Source: Clostridium_AW malenominatum
Lineage (GTDB): Bacteria; Bacillota; Clostridia; Clostridiales; Clostridiaceae
Assembly (NCBI RefSeq): GCF_039521365.1
Contig: NZ_BAAACF010000001.1
Span: forward strand, 372,001 to 436,000
DNA: 64,000 nucleotides
Direction: 5' to 3'
In this document: in pieces, positions 18,143 through 27,875 of the stretch
Position numbering within the stretch: position 1 is the first letter of the stretch
Layout: the number at the start of each line of letters is the position of its first letter
Program-made: the position numbers and the translations under genes
Notes under the pieces: generated by a model
Told to the model about the DNA's origin: nothing
The model's input: the letters and a program-made list of their open reading frames with translations, nothing else
Database searches by the model: none

Positions 18143-20152
18143 TTGAGTATTGAAGATAAAAACAAAACGAGTATGGAATTGCTTGTAGAAGAATTAAATA
18201 AATATGCTTATGAATATTATGTTTTAGATAATCCATCTATATCTGATAAAGAGTATGATAAAAAATATGATGAATTAGTTAAATTAGAAAAAGAAACAGG
18301 AATTATACTTTCTTATTCTCCTACGCAAAGGGTAGGGGATAGGGTTTTATCCCAATTTGAAAAATATCAGCATAGGGGAAGGCTTTGGAGTTTAGATAAG
18401 GGACAAAATATAAATGCTATAAGAGAGTGGCATAATAGAAATTTAAAAGCCATCCTTCAGTATAATAGTATCAATGAAGATAAATTACCCATGCCTACAT
18501 ATATATTGACAAAAAAGTTCGATGGACTTAGTATAAATTGTACCTATGATGAAAGTGGAATTTTAATAAAGGCTGCTACTAGAGGAACGGGAGTAATTGG
18601 AGAAGATATTACAGAGCAAGTTAAAACTATAAAATCATTGCCTTTAAGAATTAAAAACAATTATCTTTTTGAAATTCACGGAGAAGCCATAATGACTAAG
18701 AGGGCTTTTGAAGAATATAATAAAAATGCATTGATTCCCTTGAAGAATCTTAGAAATGGAGCAGCTGGTGCTTTAAGGAATTTAAATCTTAGAGAAACAG
18801 CCAAGAGAAATTTATCTGCTTATTTTTATGATATAAAATATAGTGAAGGAGAACCTTTTGAGACCTATACTGAAATGTTAGCATTCATAAAAGAAATGGG
18901 TTTTCCTATGGATGACTATATAAAAAGATGTAGCTCTATAGAGGAGATCGAAGAGGAAATAGAGTATATTAATAGTATAAGAAGTAAGCTAGATTATGAT
19001 ATAGACGGCATTGTTATAGCAATAGATCATATGAAAACAAGAGAACTATTAGGATATACAATAAAGTTTCCTAAATGGGCTATTGCATACAAATTTGAGG
19101 CAGAAGAAGCTACTACTATTTTACAAGAAGTAGAATGGAATGTAGGGAGAAGTGGAAGAGTGACACCAACAGCTCTTTTAGAGCCTGTGGAATTATCCGG
19201 AGCTACGGTAAAGAGAGCTACTTTAAATAATATGGATGACATACAAAGGAAAGGTGTTAAAATAGGCAGTGAGGTATATATAAGACGTTCTAATGATGTT
19301 ATACCAGAAATAATTGGAGTAGTAGAAGATAGTCTTCAAAATGGAAAAGATATAGAACCACCTAGCAAATGTCCTTATTGTCATAGCGAATTAATTCAAG
19401 AGGGGGTACATTTATTTTGTGAAAATACATTATCTTGTAAACCTCAAATGGTTAAGAGCATAGTTCATTTTGCTAGTAGGGAAGCTATGAATATAGAAGG
19501 ATTTAGTGAGAAAACTGCAGAACAATTTTTTGAACAGCTAAATATTAAATCAATAGGAGATTTATATAGAGTAAAGAAGGAAGAATTACTAACCTTAGAA
19601 AAGTTCGGAGAAAAGAAGGCTAATAATATTTTAAACGCCATAGAGGGAAGCAAAACTCCGGAGTTATCTTCCTTTATATATGCATTAGGAATACCCAATG
19701 TAGGAAAAAAAACAGCAAAGGATTTAGTAAAAAGTTTTAAAACTTTGGATAATATAAAAAATGCATCCATTGAAGAACTCACCATGATTAAAGACATTGG
19801 AGAAAAAGTAGCTGAAAGTATAATAGAATTTTTTAAGCAGGAAAAAATAATTAATAGTTTAAATGAATTATTAGAACTTGGCATAAATCCAGTGACTGAC
19901 ACTTTAGAAGTAGAGGGGGATAATCCTTTTAAAGATAAGACTGTAGTTGTAACAGGTTCCTTGGAAAATTACGGAAGAGTAGAAATAAAAGAAAAGCTAG
20001 AGAGCTTAGGGGCGAAGGTTTCTGGGAGTGTTAGTAAAAAAACTCACTATGTGCTGGTTGGAAAAGAACCTGGTTCTAAGTATGATAAGGCTAAGGAATT
20101 AGGAATAAGAATATTAAATGAAGAAGAATTTAACCAAATGATTAAAAATTAG
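18143..20152 (+). CDS. ligA: NAD+-dependent DNA ligase
   Basis: Seals nicks using NAD+. The order is an N-terminal Ia domain with SYSPTQRVG, the adenylation domain with catalytic Lys K125 in KKFDG, the OB fold and a four-Cys zinc finger (CPYC...CENTLSC near 408-430). Helix-hairpin-helix repeats and a BRCT domain (about 590-669) follow. The start is TTG after GGGGGT. At 669 residues it is full length. It is a somewhat divergent clostridial form: the usual H..PMLSLDN stretch reads HRGRLWSLDKGQ (residues 77-88). It is part of the pcrA operon. Confidence 0.95.
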   Translation: MSIEDKNKTSMELLVEELNKYAYEYYVLDNPSISDKEYDKKYDELVKLEKETGIILSYSPTQRVGDRVLSQFEKYQHRGRLWSLDKGQNINAIREWHNRNLKAILQYNSINEDKLPMPTYILTKKFDGLSINCTYDESGILIKAATRGTGVIGEDITEQVKTIKSLPLRIKNNYLFEIHGEAIMTKRAFEEYNKNALIPLKNLRNGAAGALRNLNLRETAKRNLSAYFYDIKYSEGEPFETYTEMLAFIKEMGFPMDDYIKRCSSIEEIEEEIEYINSIRSKLDYDIDGIVIAIDHMKTRELLGYTIKFPKWAIAYKFEAEEATTILQEVEWNVGRSGRVTPTALLEPVELSGATVKRATLNNMDDIQRKGVKIGSEVYIRRSNDVIPEIIGVVEDSLQNGKDIEPPSKCPYCHSELIQEGVHLFCENTLSCKPQMVKSIVHFASREAMNIEGFSEKTAEQFFEQLNIKSIGDLYRVKKEELLTLEKFGEKKANNILNAIEGSKTPELSSFIYALGIPNVGKKTAKDLVKSFKTLDNIKNASIEELTMIKDIGEKVAESIIEFFKQEKIINSLNELLELGINPVTDTLEVEGDNPFKDKTVVVTGSLENYGRVEIKEKLESLGAKVSGSVSKKTHYVLVGKEPGSKYDKAKELGIRILNEEEFNQMIKN

Positions 20153-20183
20153 TTTTATATAGATAAGGAGTTGGAGAGTAGAA

Positions 20184-20447
20184 ATGAGAAGAACTATTAG
20201 ATTGTTGGGATGGGGAACTGTTTTTATTACAGTTATAGCTATAATATTAACCATGCTTACTACCTATCAATTTGTATATATTAAATATTTTAATAGCTAC
20301 TATGTTCTACAGTGGTGCCTCTTCTTTACTATGATTATATGGGCAATAAACTTTATTGATTTAAAAAATATAAAAAAAGTTTACCCTATTGTTTGTGGTG
20401 CATTAGCTGCGGGAAGTATATTTTTTATAATTATGAAAGTGTATTAA
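20184..20447 (+). CDS. Small three-span membrane protein of unknown function
   Basis: An 87-residue product with three hydrophobic segments (about residues 8-28, 38-57 and 66-85) and a positively charged start MRRTIRLLG. TAAGGAGTTGGAGAG precedes the ATG, and it follows ligA by 31 bases, so it is the last gene of the pcrA-ligA operon. I do not recognise a family. A terminator follows directly. Confidence 0.7.
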   Translation: MRRTIRLLGWGTVFITVIAIILTMLTTYQFVYIKYFNSYYVLQWCLFFTMIIWAINFIDLKNIKKVYPIVCGALAAGSIFFIIMKVY

Positions 20448-20452
20448 AGGTG

Positions 20453-20495
20453 AAAGATATCGACAAACTCTTTCGAGATGTTGATATCTTTTTTG
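20453..20495 (+). terminator. Intrinsic terminator of the pcrA-ligA operon
   Basis: AAAGATATCGACA (20453-20465) pairs with TGTTGATATCTTT (20479-20491), one G-T pair, then more T. Confidence 0.85.
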
Positions 20496-20590
20496 ACTAT
20501 GAATAACAATGTAAAAAAATAATTTTTATGATACAATATAAATGTTATTTTTAAGTATAGATAAATTTACCAAGAAAGTGAGGGAGTAAA

Positions 20591-20884
20591 ATGTCAATTA
20601 CTAGAAAAGATGTAGAGCAAGTAAGTCAATTAGCTAGAATTGAATTAAAAGAAGAAGAAAAAGAGGCTTTAATAGAAGACCTTAATAAAGTACTATCATA
20701 CATGGAAAAATTAAATGAATTGGACACTGAAAACGTAGATATAGTGGTAAATCCTTATTATGTAGAAAATGTATTTAGAGAAGATAAAATAGAAGCTTCT
20801 ATGGATATAAAAAAGGTGCTAGGAAATGCCCCTGGAAAGTTAGAAGAATACATATTAGTTCCACAAATTATAGATGGAGAGTAA
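20591..20884 (+). CDS. gatC: Asp/Glu-tRNA amidotransferase subunit C
   Basis: A 97-residue GatC, the structural bridge of the GatCAB complex that converts Glu-tRNA(Gln) and Asp-tRNA(Asn) to the amidated forms. VSQLARIELKEEE near the start and the long linker to the conserved end are typical, as is the length. GTGAGGGAG precedes the ATG, and TGATACAAT at 20529-20537 is a likely extended -10. It leads gatC-gatA-gatB. Confidence 0.93.
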   Translation: MSITRKDVEQVSQLARIELKEEEKEALIEDLNKVLSYMEKLNELDTENVDIVVNPYYVENVFREDKIEASMDIKKVLGNAPGKLEEYILVPQIIDGE

Positions 20885-20908
20885 TTAGGAATAAAGGAGG
20901 TTAAAAAT

Positions 20909-22366
20909 ATGGAATTACATAATCGTACAGCTCATGAGCTTAAGAGTATGATAAAAAATAAAGAAGTAAAAGTAGAAGAAGTAGTAAATAGCTTTATAGA
21001 TAGAATAGAAAAAGTTGACGAAAAAATAGGAGCCTATCTTTATTCAGGAAAAGAAGAAGCTATAATTATGGCAAAGAAACTTGATGAAAAGATTTCAAAG
21101 GGAGAAGAGTTAAAAGGTTTAGGAGGAGTTCCTGTATCTATAAAAGACAATATTAGTGTCTTAGGAATGCAAAATACCTGTGCTTCAAAAATATTAGAAG
21201 GATATGTGTCTCCCTACGATTCTCATGTAGTAGAAAGAATAAAAGAAGAAGACGGAATTATTCTTGGGAAGCTAAACATGGATGAATTTGCAATGGGTTC
21301 TTCTAATGAAAATAGCAGCTATAGAGCAGTTAGAAATCCATGGGATTTAGAAAGAGTTCCAGGGGGTTCTTCAGGTGGTTCTGCCGCTGCAGTATCAGCT
21401 ATGGAAACTCCATTAGCCTTAGGTACAGATACAGGAGGTTCTGTAAGACAGCCAGCAGCTCTATGTGGAATTGTAGGGCTTAAGCCTACTTATGGTAGAG
21501 TTTCTAGATATGGAGTAGTAGCTTTTGGATCTACTCTTGATCAAGTTGGAGTCATGTCAAAGGACGTAGAAGATTCAGCACTTCTTATGGAACAAATTGC
21601 AGGTGGAGATAGAAGAGATTTTACTTCATCTAATATTGTTGTACCTAAATATAGTGAGTATTTAAATAAAGACATTAAAGGGAAAAAAATAGGTATACCT
21701 ATGGAGTTTTTTGGTGAAGGATTAGATGAGGGTGTAAGAAAGTCTATAGAAGAAGCTATAAAGGTTTTAAAAGAGAATGGAGCAGAGGTTAAGGAATGTT
21801 CCCTTCCACTTACTGATTATGCTTTATCAGCTTATTACATAATATCTAGTGCAGAGGCTTCATCAAACTTAGGTAGATTTGATGGGATAAGATATGGATA
21901 CAGAACAAAGAACTTTACAGATCCAGTAGACATATACTTTAACACAAGAGATGAAGGTTTTGGTAAAGAAGTAAAGAGAAGAATAATGCTTGGAACTTAT
22001 GTATTATCTGCAGGATATTACGATGCATATTATAAGAAGGCTTTGAAGGTTAGAAAGCTTATAAAGGATGATTATGAGCGTATATTTAAGGAATTTGATG
22101 CTATAATTTCACCTACTTACCCAAGTAAGGCCTTTAAAATAGGAGAAAAGTCAGAAGATATAATGGCTATGTATTTATCAGACGCATATACTGTTCCAGT
22201 GAGCGTAGCGGGACTGCCAGCTATGTCTATTCCTTGTGGAATGTCAGAAGGTCTTCCGGTAGGACTTCAGATTATTGGAAATTACTTTAGAGAAGATACT
22301 ATATTTAATATAGCCTACAGTTACGAACAAAGTACAGATTGGCATAAAATGAGAGCTAAACTATAA
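20909..22366 (+). CDS. gatA: Asp/Glu-tRNA amidotransferase subunit A
   Basis: The glutaminase/amidase subunit, which releases ammonia from glutamine for transfer in GatB. The Ser-cisSer-Lys triad is visible: K79 in PVSIKDN, S154 in PGGSSGGS and S178 in TDTGGSVR. Length of 485 is standard. AAAGGAGG precedes the ATG, and the gap to gatC is 24 bases. Confidence 0.96.
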   Translation: MELHNRTAHELKSMIKNKEVKVEEVVNSFIDRIEKVDEKIGAYLYSGKEEAIIMAKKLDEKISKGEELKGLGGVPVSIKDNISVLGMQNTCASKILEGYVSPYDSHVVERIKEEDGIILGKLNMDEFAMGSSNENSSYRAVRNPWDLERVPGGSSGGSAAAVSAMETPLALGTDTGGSVRQPAALCGIVGLKPTYGRVSRYGVVAFGSTLDQVGVMSKDVEDSALLMEQIAGGDRRDFTSSNIVVPKYSEYLNKDIKGKKIGIPMEFFGEGLDEGVRKSIEEAIKVLKENGAEVKECSLPLTDYALSAYYIISSAEASSNLGRFDGIRYGYRTKNFTDPVDIYFNTRDEGFGKEVKRRIMLGTYVLSAGYYDAYYKKALKVRKLIKDDYERIFKEFDAIISPTYPSKAFKIGEKSEDIMAMYLSDAYTVPVSVAGLPAMSIPCGMSEGLPVGLQIIGNYFREDTIFNIAYSYEQSTDWHKMRAKL

Positions 22367-22399
22367 TTATAAATGGGTAAGAAAAGGAGCTGAAGATAT

Positions 22400-23830
22400 A
22401 TGGAATTTGAAGCGGTGATTGGTTTAGAAGTTCATGCTGAATTATCAACGGAAACCAAAATATATTGTGGATGTACCACAGAATTTGGTGGAAAGCCAAA
22501 CTCTCATGTATGTCCTATATGTTTAGGACTTCCAGGGTCACTTCCACAATTAAATAAAAAAGTAGTAGAATATGCAATTAAGGCTGGGCTAGCTCTTAAT
22601 TGTGATATAAATAATCTTTGTAGAATGGATAGAAAAAATTATTTCTATCCAGATTGTCCTAAAAGCTATCAGATTACTCAAGATGAAATTCCACTTTGTC
22701 ACGATGGATATATTGAGATTGAATTAGCTAATGGAGAGAAAAAGAAGATAGGAATTCAAAGAATACATATAGAAGAAGATGCAGGAAAACTTCTTCACAC
22801 TAAAGCTGGTACTTTAGTTGACTTTAATAGAGCAGGAGTTCCTTTAATTGAAATAGTTTCTAAGCCTGACATGAGAAGCCCAGAAGAAGCAACTCTTTAT
22901 CTTCAAAAACTTAGAAGCATATTAGCCGCTATTGAAGTGTCTGATTGTAAGATGGAAGAGGGCTCTTTAAGATGTGATGGAAATATTTCCGTAATGGAAA
23001 AAGGCTCTAAGGAATTTGGAGTAAGATCTGAAATAAAGAACATGAACTCCTTTAAGGCTTTAGAAAAAGCACTTACTTATGAATATGGCAGACATGTTGA
23101 AGCTATAAACAATGGTGAAAAGTTAAGACAAGAAACAAGAAGATGGGACGAGGCAAATGGCGTAACTATAATGATGAGAAGCAAAGAGGCTTCTAATGAT
23201 TATAGATATTTCCCAGAGGGAGATTTAGTTGCTATTAATGTAGCGGAGGAATGGATAGAAGAAATAAGAAAAACCATACCTGAATTGCCATACCAAAAGG
23301 AAGAAAGATTTGTAAGAGAGTATGGAATACCAAAATATGATGCTTCAGTACTTACTCTAACTAAAGAAATGGCTAACTTCTTTGAGGAAACTGCAAAATT
23401 AAGTGAAGATGCTAAGGCTTCATCTAATTGGTTAATGGGAGATATTTCGAGACTGTTAAATGAAAACTCTATGAAAGTTGAAGAGTTGAAAATTAAACCA
23501 GCTCAATTAGGAGAATTAATTAAGCTTATAAATGAAGGAACTATTTCAAATAACATAGGTAAAAAAGTTATAGAGGAAATGTTCCAGAGTGGAAAGGATC
23601 CTAAAGTTATAGTAGAAGAAAAGGGATTAGTTCAAAATAACGATGAGGGAGCTATATTAGAAGTGGTTAAAAAGGTTATAGAGAGCAATCCTCAATCTAT
23701 AGAAGACTACAAAAATGGTAAGAAAAAAGCTATAGGTTTCTTAGTAGGAATTGTTATGAAAGAAACTAAAGGAAAAGCAAATCCTCAAATAGTTAATAAG
23801 CTTGTAAATGAAGAAGTAGGAAAACTTTAA
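22400..23830 (+). CDS. gatB: Asp/Glu-tRNA amidotransferase subunit B
   Basis: The kinase/amidotransferase subunit, which phosphorylates the misacylated tRNA and amidates it. The 476 residues start EFEAVIGLEVHAEL, with the zinc-site cysteines in CGCTTEF and CPICLGLPG, and the catalytic cradle around NRAGVPLIEIVSKPD. The tail domain ends VNKLVNEEVGKL. GAAAAGGAG precedes the ATG. It is last in gatCAB, and a strong terminator follows. Confidence 0.96.
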   Translation: MEFEAVIGLEVHAELSTETKIYCGCTTEFGGKPNSHVCPICLGLPGSLPQLNKKVVEYAIKAGLALNCDINNLCRMDRKNYFYPDCPKSYQITQDEIPLCHDGYIEIELANGEKKKIGIQRIHIEEDAGKLLHTKAGTLVDFNRAGVPLIEIVSKPDMRSPEEATLYLQKLRSILAAIEVSDCKMEEGSLRCDGNISVMEKGSKEFGVRSEIKNMNSFKALEKALTYEYGRHVEAINNGEKLRQETRRWDEANGVTIMMRSKEASNDYRYFPEGDLVAINVAEEWIEEIRKTIPELPYQKEERFVREYGIPKYDASVLTLTKEMANFFEETAKLSEDAKASSNWLMGDISRLLNENSMKVEELKIKPAQLGELIKLINEGTISNNIGKKVIEEMFQSGKDPKVIVEEKGLVQNNDEGAILEVVKKVIESNPQSIEDYKNGKKKAIGFLVGIVMKETKGKANPQIVNKLVNEEVGKL

Positions 23831-23837
23831 TATTTAT

Positions 23838-23880
23838 ATAAAAACCTTATGGTGAAAAATCCATAAGGTTTTTATATTTT
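23838..23880 (+). terminator. Intrinsic terminator of gatCAB
   Basis: ATAAAAACCTTATGG (23838-23852) pairs perfectly with CCATAAGGTTTTTAT (23861-23875), followed by ATTTT. Confidence 0.9.
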
Positions 23881-23963
23881 AAAATAATTTGTTTTAAATT
23901 TTATTCTATGGGGAATAATTAAAAGAATAGTAAGTGGTAAGAAATTGCATACGGGAGAATTAT

Positions 23964-25457
23964 ATGAAAAAATACATAAGTTTTATAATAAGTATAGTCT
24001 TACTTTTAAATGGTTGTGTAGTGAGAAAGGAGAATAGAAGTTATGGAACGACTACAATAGTATATGGTGTAGAGAGTTTCCCTAAAGATTTAATTTTAAT
24101 GGAAGATATAAAAAATAAATATAATTATTTACTTGCTAATTTATTTGAGGGTTTAGTTAAAAAAGATGATGAAGGAAATATTATTCCTGGGTTAGCTTAT
24201 AAATGGGATATAAGTGAAGATGGAAGCAAATATACCTTTAAGATTAGGCATGATGCAAAATGGAGTGATGGAAATGAAATAACCTCTCGAGATTTTGTGT
24301 ATTTCTTTTCGGAAATTCTAAAACAGGATGTAAAAAATACATTTAATTATCATTTAGATTATGTTAATGGAATAGAGGAATATAGAAAAGGGAATTTAAG
24401 TTTTGATGAAACAGGAATAAAAGAAATAGATAAAAACACTCTTGAGATAAATTTAAAATATCCTTGTTTATATCTGTTAGATATACTTTCTAGCCCTTTA
24501 TATGCCCTTAGAAAGGTTAATTACACCCTTGTAAGCTGGAAGGAAGATTTTCAGTATATACTTTATTCTGGCGCCTATAAAATAAATAATTTTAATAATG
24601 ATATGTTAGAACTAGGAGTAAATAAAAATTATTGGGATGGAGAAAACACAAAAAACTATAAAATAATAATACAAAATGAAGAGAGTGAAGAAGGCGTTTT
24701 AGCAGCTTTCGAAACTTCAAGAATAGATTTTTTCAAAATATATTCTACCTCTACTAATTACACTACGAAAGAAGATACCTATATACTACAAAAGAATTCA
24801 TCTTTTAGTAAAGCGTTAGCCTTTAACTGCGAAAGTGAGAAGGTAAAAGACGTAGAATTAAGAAAAAATATATATAAAAGTATTGATAGGGAGTACTTAG
24901 GAAAAAGTGTGCTAAAAGATACTGCACTCCCTTGGGAGTACAGTAACCCTGTAGAAGTTTTAGAAAAAGAATATGACAATATAAATTTACAATTAATTTA
25001 TGAAAAAAACAAATATAATTATGAGGTGGCAAGAGAAATAAAAACCTTAATAAAAGATAAGTTAAATATTAATTTAACTTTGATTCCTTTGGAAGGTTTG
25101 GAAATTGAAGAAAAACTAGAGAAGGGAAATTATGATTTAGCATTGATAGATATTATTAAAGAGTATGATAATTCACTTTCCTTTTATGAAAAGTTAAGTT
25201 CTTATAATGCATTTAATACTTTTAATTATAAAAATTCAAATTATGATGATATAATTAATAAGGTAAAAAAAACAGCAGATGAAGCTAAATATAAAGAATT
25301 TTTAAGAGAAGGCGAAAAAATATTAATAAAAGATATGCCTATAATCCCTTTGTTTTCTGAAAAAAATCTTATTTATACGAAAAACAATATTTATAACATA
25401 TTTTTAGATTATGAAGGGAATATACTTTTTAATAATATTAGTTTTAACAATATGTAA
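23964..25457 (+). CDS. ABC transporter substrate-binding lipoprotein, family 5 (oligopeptide type)
   Basis: A 497-residue lipoprotein. Its signal peptide runs MKKYISFIISIVLLLNGC, with a lipobox Cys at about residue 18. The SBP family 5 core includes NLFEGLVKKDDEGNIIPGLA followed by KWDISEDGSKYTFKIRHDAKW and NEITSRDFVYFF. Such proteins capture peptides or nickel chelates for an ABC importer. I use the ATG after CGGGAG; a GTG at 23934 has no site. No permease or ATPase is nearby, so it is an orphan that must share a distant transporter or act as a sensor. Confidence 0.85.
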   Translation: MKKYISFIISIVLLLNGCVVRKENRSYGTTTIVYGVESFPKDLILMEDIKNKYNYLLANLFEGLVKKDDEGNIIPGLAYKWDISEDGSKYTFKIRHDAKWSDGNEITSRDFVYFFSEILKQDVKNTFNYHLDYVNGIEEYRKGNLSFDETGIKEIDKNTLEINLKYPCLYLLDILSSPLYALRKVNYTLVSWKEDFQYILYSGAYKINNFNNDMLELGVNKNYWDGENTKNYKIIIQNEESEEGVLAAFETSRIDFFKIYSTSTNYTTKEDTYILQKNSSFSKALAFNCESEKVKDVELRKNIYKSIDREYLGKSVLKDTALPWEYSNPVEVLEKEYDNINLQLIYEKNKYNYEVAREIKTLIKDKLNINLTLIPLEGLEIEEKLEKGNYDLALIDIIKEYDNSLSFYEKLSSYNAFNTFNYKNSNYDDIINKVKKTADEAKYKEFLREGEKILIKDMPIIPLFSEKNLIYTKNNIYNIFLDYEGNILFNNISFNNM

Positions 25458-25490
25458 AAGCTTCCCATTAGGTCTTTTGGGAAGCTTTTT
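25456..25490. terminator. Terminator shared by convergent genes
   Basis: AAAAGCTTCCCA (25456-25467) pairs with TGGGAAGCTTTT (25478-25489), then TT. The stop codon of the small minus-strand gene lies in its loop. Confidence 0.85.
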
Positions 25491-25626
25491 TAGGTAAATC
25501 TTTTTTTTCGAAGTAAGCACATTTATGCTCTTTGCTTACACTGTTTGAAATGTTAGAAACATAATTGAAGGTACAATTGCCATCATAGCAATGAATACAG
25601 TTCTCAGAGCAATTTATGTTCATCAT
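25468..25626 (-). CDS. Small Cys-rich protein, 52 residues
   Basis: Too short for usual gene finders, but strongly supported by AAAGGAGGT (complement of 25632-25640) before the ATG at 25626. The product MMNINCSENCIHCYDGNC continues to a late HKCAYF. The five Cys, in the pattern C...C..C....C with C later, look like a small metal- or disulfide-binding protein. Similar tiny Cys-rich proteins are common and unassigned in Clostridium. Its stop sits inside the loop of the terminator of the opposing gene. Function unknown. Confidence 0.7.
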   Translation of the reverse strand: MMNINCSENCIHCYDGNCTFNYVSNISNSVSKEHKCAYFEKKDLPKKASQKT

Positions 25627-25725
25627 ATTTTACCTCCTTTAGAATAAAGTAAAGGAAAATATCAACATTTGTATTAAACATATTATATGCAGTTATAAAA
25701 AATATATAGTGATAAAATTTTTACT

Positions 25726-27120
25726 TTAATGGGAACTAATATTATTTAAATATATTATATAGAAAAATGGTATAATATTTTCCTCGCTATAAAAGGAAGA
25801 CTTTCCTTGCTTAAATGAGGTTTTTCTTTCACTATATTTAACATTTTTTATAAACACTGAAGCTAAATTTATGCTGTCACAGGAGGCTACATAAGAAGGT
25901 TTAAAATCACTTTCATCTAAAAGGTCTTCTGAGTTTAGTGAGAAGTTATTATATCTTTCTCTGTCAGATAAATTAGGAGCTTCAGGCCAACTTAATATTA
26001 CCCCAGAGTTTAATAGTTGTTTTTTGTAAACGCTAGCTATAATAGGAGATAAGCTAGGTGAATCTGTATCTGAGTGCTGAGATGCTAATGTTAAAGATAA
26101 TAAATATAAGCATATTTCCGTTGGTGAAAATTTTAATGGATCTTTTTCTTTAACTTTTATAAATATGCCTAATTCTTCATTGTAATATTTAAGTAGTTCC
26201 ATATTTAATTTATCCATTATATCTTTATACCTAATAAATCCTGTATTCTTATATAAGAGGTAAGCGTTTATATAGCATAAACACAAATTTTCAACCTTTA
26301 ATTGAGAGTTTAATTCTATATGATTAACATAATTTTCGTTAATCAATTCAAAAAGGTCTATCATTAACAAGTAAGCATCCTCATTTTTAGAATAATCGTA
26401 GAAAATATTAAGTCCTAAAGATAGTTTCAAAAGCTCTTCTGTAGATAGATGGTATAGTTCTTGCTTATACTCTAAAAACATTTTTAATATATCTAGAGAA
26501 AAGCTATTATAAGCTAACGTATCCTTAGAGTCATCAAACAGCGATGATTTATAAAATGCAGCCATTAACAAAGCTTGATCTGAAAATTTGAATTTATCAT
26601 CTTTAGATTCTAAAACATAATCCTTTGAGGAAGGTTCTGTTAAGTCCGTTTTATTAATAAATACTCCTTCTTCATTTCTCATGTTACTAGCATAAAACTG
26701 AAGTTGATTTTTGCATATGTTGTTGTAAACTGTATAGTAAGAATATTTATTTTTGTCTATCTCCTCAAATTTTCTGTAGTATTCTCCAAGCTCCAACAAG
26801 GCTAAAGTCAAAAATGCATTAGTTCCTATATTGATTTCCTTTTTTATTTTATCATCTGCCCAGTATAATTTATCGTTGGTTTGTTTTAGCTTAGGGTTAG
26901 ATTTTCTGTAGATTGATATTAGAGGATAAGTATTCTTTAATATTTCAATTTCTTCATCAGAGAGTTTTTTGCTTCTTAATTCTTTGGAATTCATAAGTAC
27001 ACCACATTTCGAGTTAAACAATATATCCTTTAGAGATTCCTTTGCAAGGTGAAATAATTGATTTTTTATATTTTCCTTGCTTAAAGTGTTTAATCTTAGA
27101 AATGGACCGATATATTTCAA
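25726..27120 (-). CDS. Unrecognised protein of about 464 residues, largely helical
   Basis: I do not recognise a family. The product begins KYIGPFLRLNTLSKENIKNQ and is predicted mostly alpha-helical, with alternating hydrophobic/charged helices (for example ALLELGEYYRKFEEIDKN and LSTEELLKLSLGLNIFYDY). It looks like an alpha/alpha repeat or toroid fold. No signal peptide or membrane span is seen. The start is uncertain: a TTG at 27120, six bases after TAGGTG, fits best, and a GTG at 27129 overlaps that site. It is a single gene, divergent from rdgB. Confidence 0.7.
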   Translation of the reverse strand: MKYIGPFLRLNTLSKENIKNQLFHLAKESLKDILFNSKCGVLMNSKELRSKKLSDEEIEILKNTYPLISIYRKSNPKLKQTNDKLYWADDKIKKEINIGTNAFLTLALLELGEYYRKFEEIDKNKYSYYTVYNNICKNQLQFYASNMRNEEGVFINKTDLTEPSSKDYVLESKDDKFKFSDQALLMAAFYKSSLFDDSKDTLAYNSFSLDILKMFLEYKQELYHLSTEELLKLSLGLNIFYDYSKNEDAYLLMIDLFELINENYVNHIELNSQLKVENLCLCYINAYLLYKNTGFIRYKDIMDKLNMELLKYYNEELGIFIKVKEKDPLKFSPTEICLYLLSLTLASQHSDTDSPSLSPIIASVYKKQLLNSGVILSWPEAPNLSDRERYNNFSLNSEDLLDESDFKPSYVASCDSINLASVFIKNVKYSERKTSFKQGKSSFYSEENIIPFFYIIYLNNISSH

Positions 27121-27266
27121 ACACAACACCTACTTAAAATTAATCCTTATATAAATAATATGATAAATATAAGAAAATAGTGCTTAAGAAAACTTTAAAA
27201 ATAAAAAAAATATTATATAATTATAGTTAAAGTAGTTATATTCTTAATTATAGGATGGTGTAAAGA

Positions 27267-27872
27267 ATGAAGAAATTAGTTATTGCAAGTAACAATAAAA
27301 ATAAAATAAAAGAAATAAAAGAAATATTAGGAAGATTAAACATCCATGTTATTTCTTTAAATGAAGCGGGAATAGATATAGATGTTGAGGAAACTGGGGA
27401 AAGCTTTATTGAAAATTCATATATTAAAGCTAAGGCAATATTTAATTTAGTTAAAGATAAAGGTTATATGGTTTTAGCGGATGATTCAGGTTTATCAGTA
27501 GAAGCATTAGGGGGAGCTCCGGGGATATATTCAGCAAGGTTTGCAGGAGAACATGGAAATGACAAAAAGAATAATGAAAAATTGCTTAGAGAAATGAAAA
27601 ATATGGAGAATAGAAAGGGAAAGTTTATTTGTGCTATGTCACTTATTATAGATGAAAATAACAGTATAAAAGTGCAAGGAGAGATTGAAGGAATTATATT
27701 AGAAGAGGAAAGAGGGAAAAATGGATTTGGATATGATCCGTTATTTTATTATCCTCAATATGAAGTAAGCTTTGGAGAAATGAACGGAGAACTTAAAAAT
27801 AACATAAGTCATAGAAGAGAAGCTTTAAATATGTTAGAGAGGGAAATAAAAGATTATTTTCAGGAGGAATAA
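27267..27872 (+). CDS. rdgB: XTP/dITP pyrophosphatase (RdgB/HAM1 family)
   Basis: Hydrolyses dITP, ITP and XTP to monophosphates, keeping deaminated purines out of DNA and RNA. The 201 residues hold the substrate-binding VIASNNKNKIKEI at the start, the acidic site ADDSGLSVEALGGAPGIYSA near 72-91 and GFGYDPLFYYP near 152. The start is ATG, with GATGGTG before it. The phosphodiesterase gene follows 3 bases later, the usual Firmicutes pairing. Confidence 0.94.
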   Translation: MKKLVIASNNKNKIKEIKEILGRLNIHVISLNEAGIDIDVEETGESFIENSYIKAKAIFNLVKDKGYMVLADDSGLSVEALGGAPGIYSARFAGEHGNDKKNNEKLLREMKNMENRKGKFICAMSLIIDENNSIKVQGEIEGIILEEERGKNGFGYDPLFYYPQYEVSFGEMNGELKNNISHRREALNMLEREIKDYFQEE

Positions 27873-27875
27873 GAA

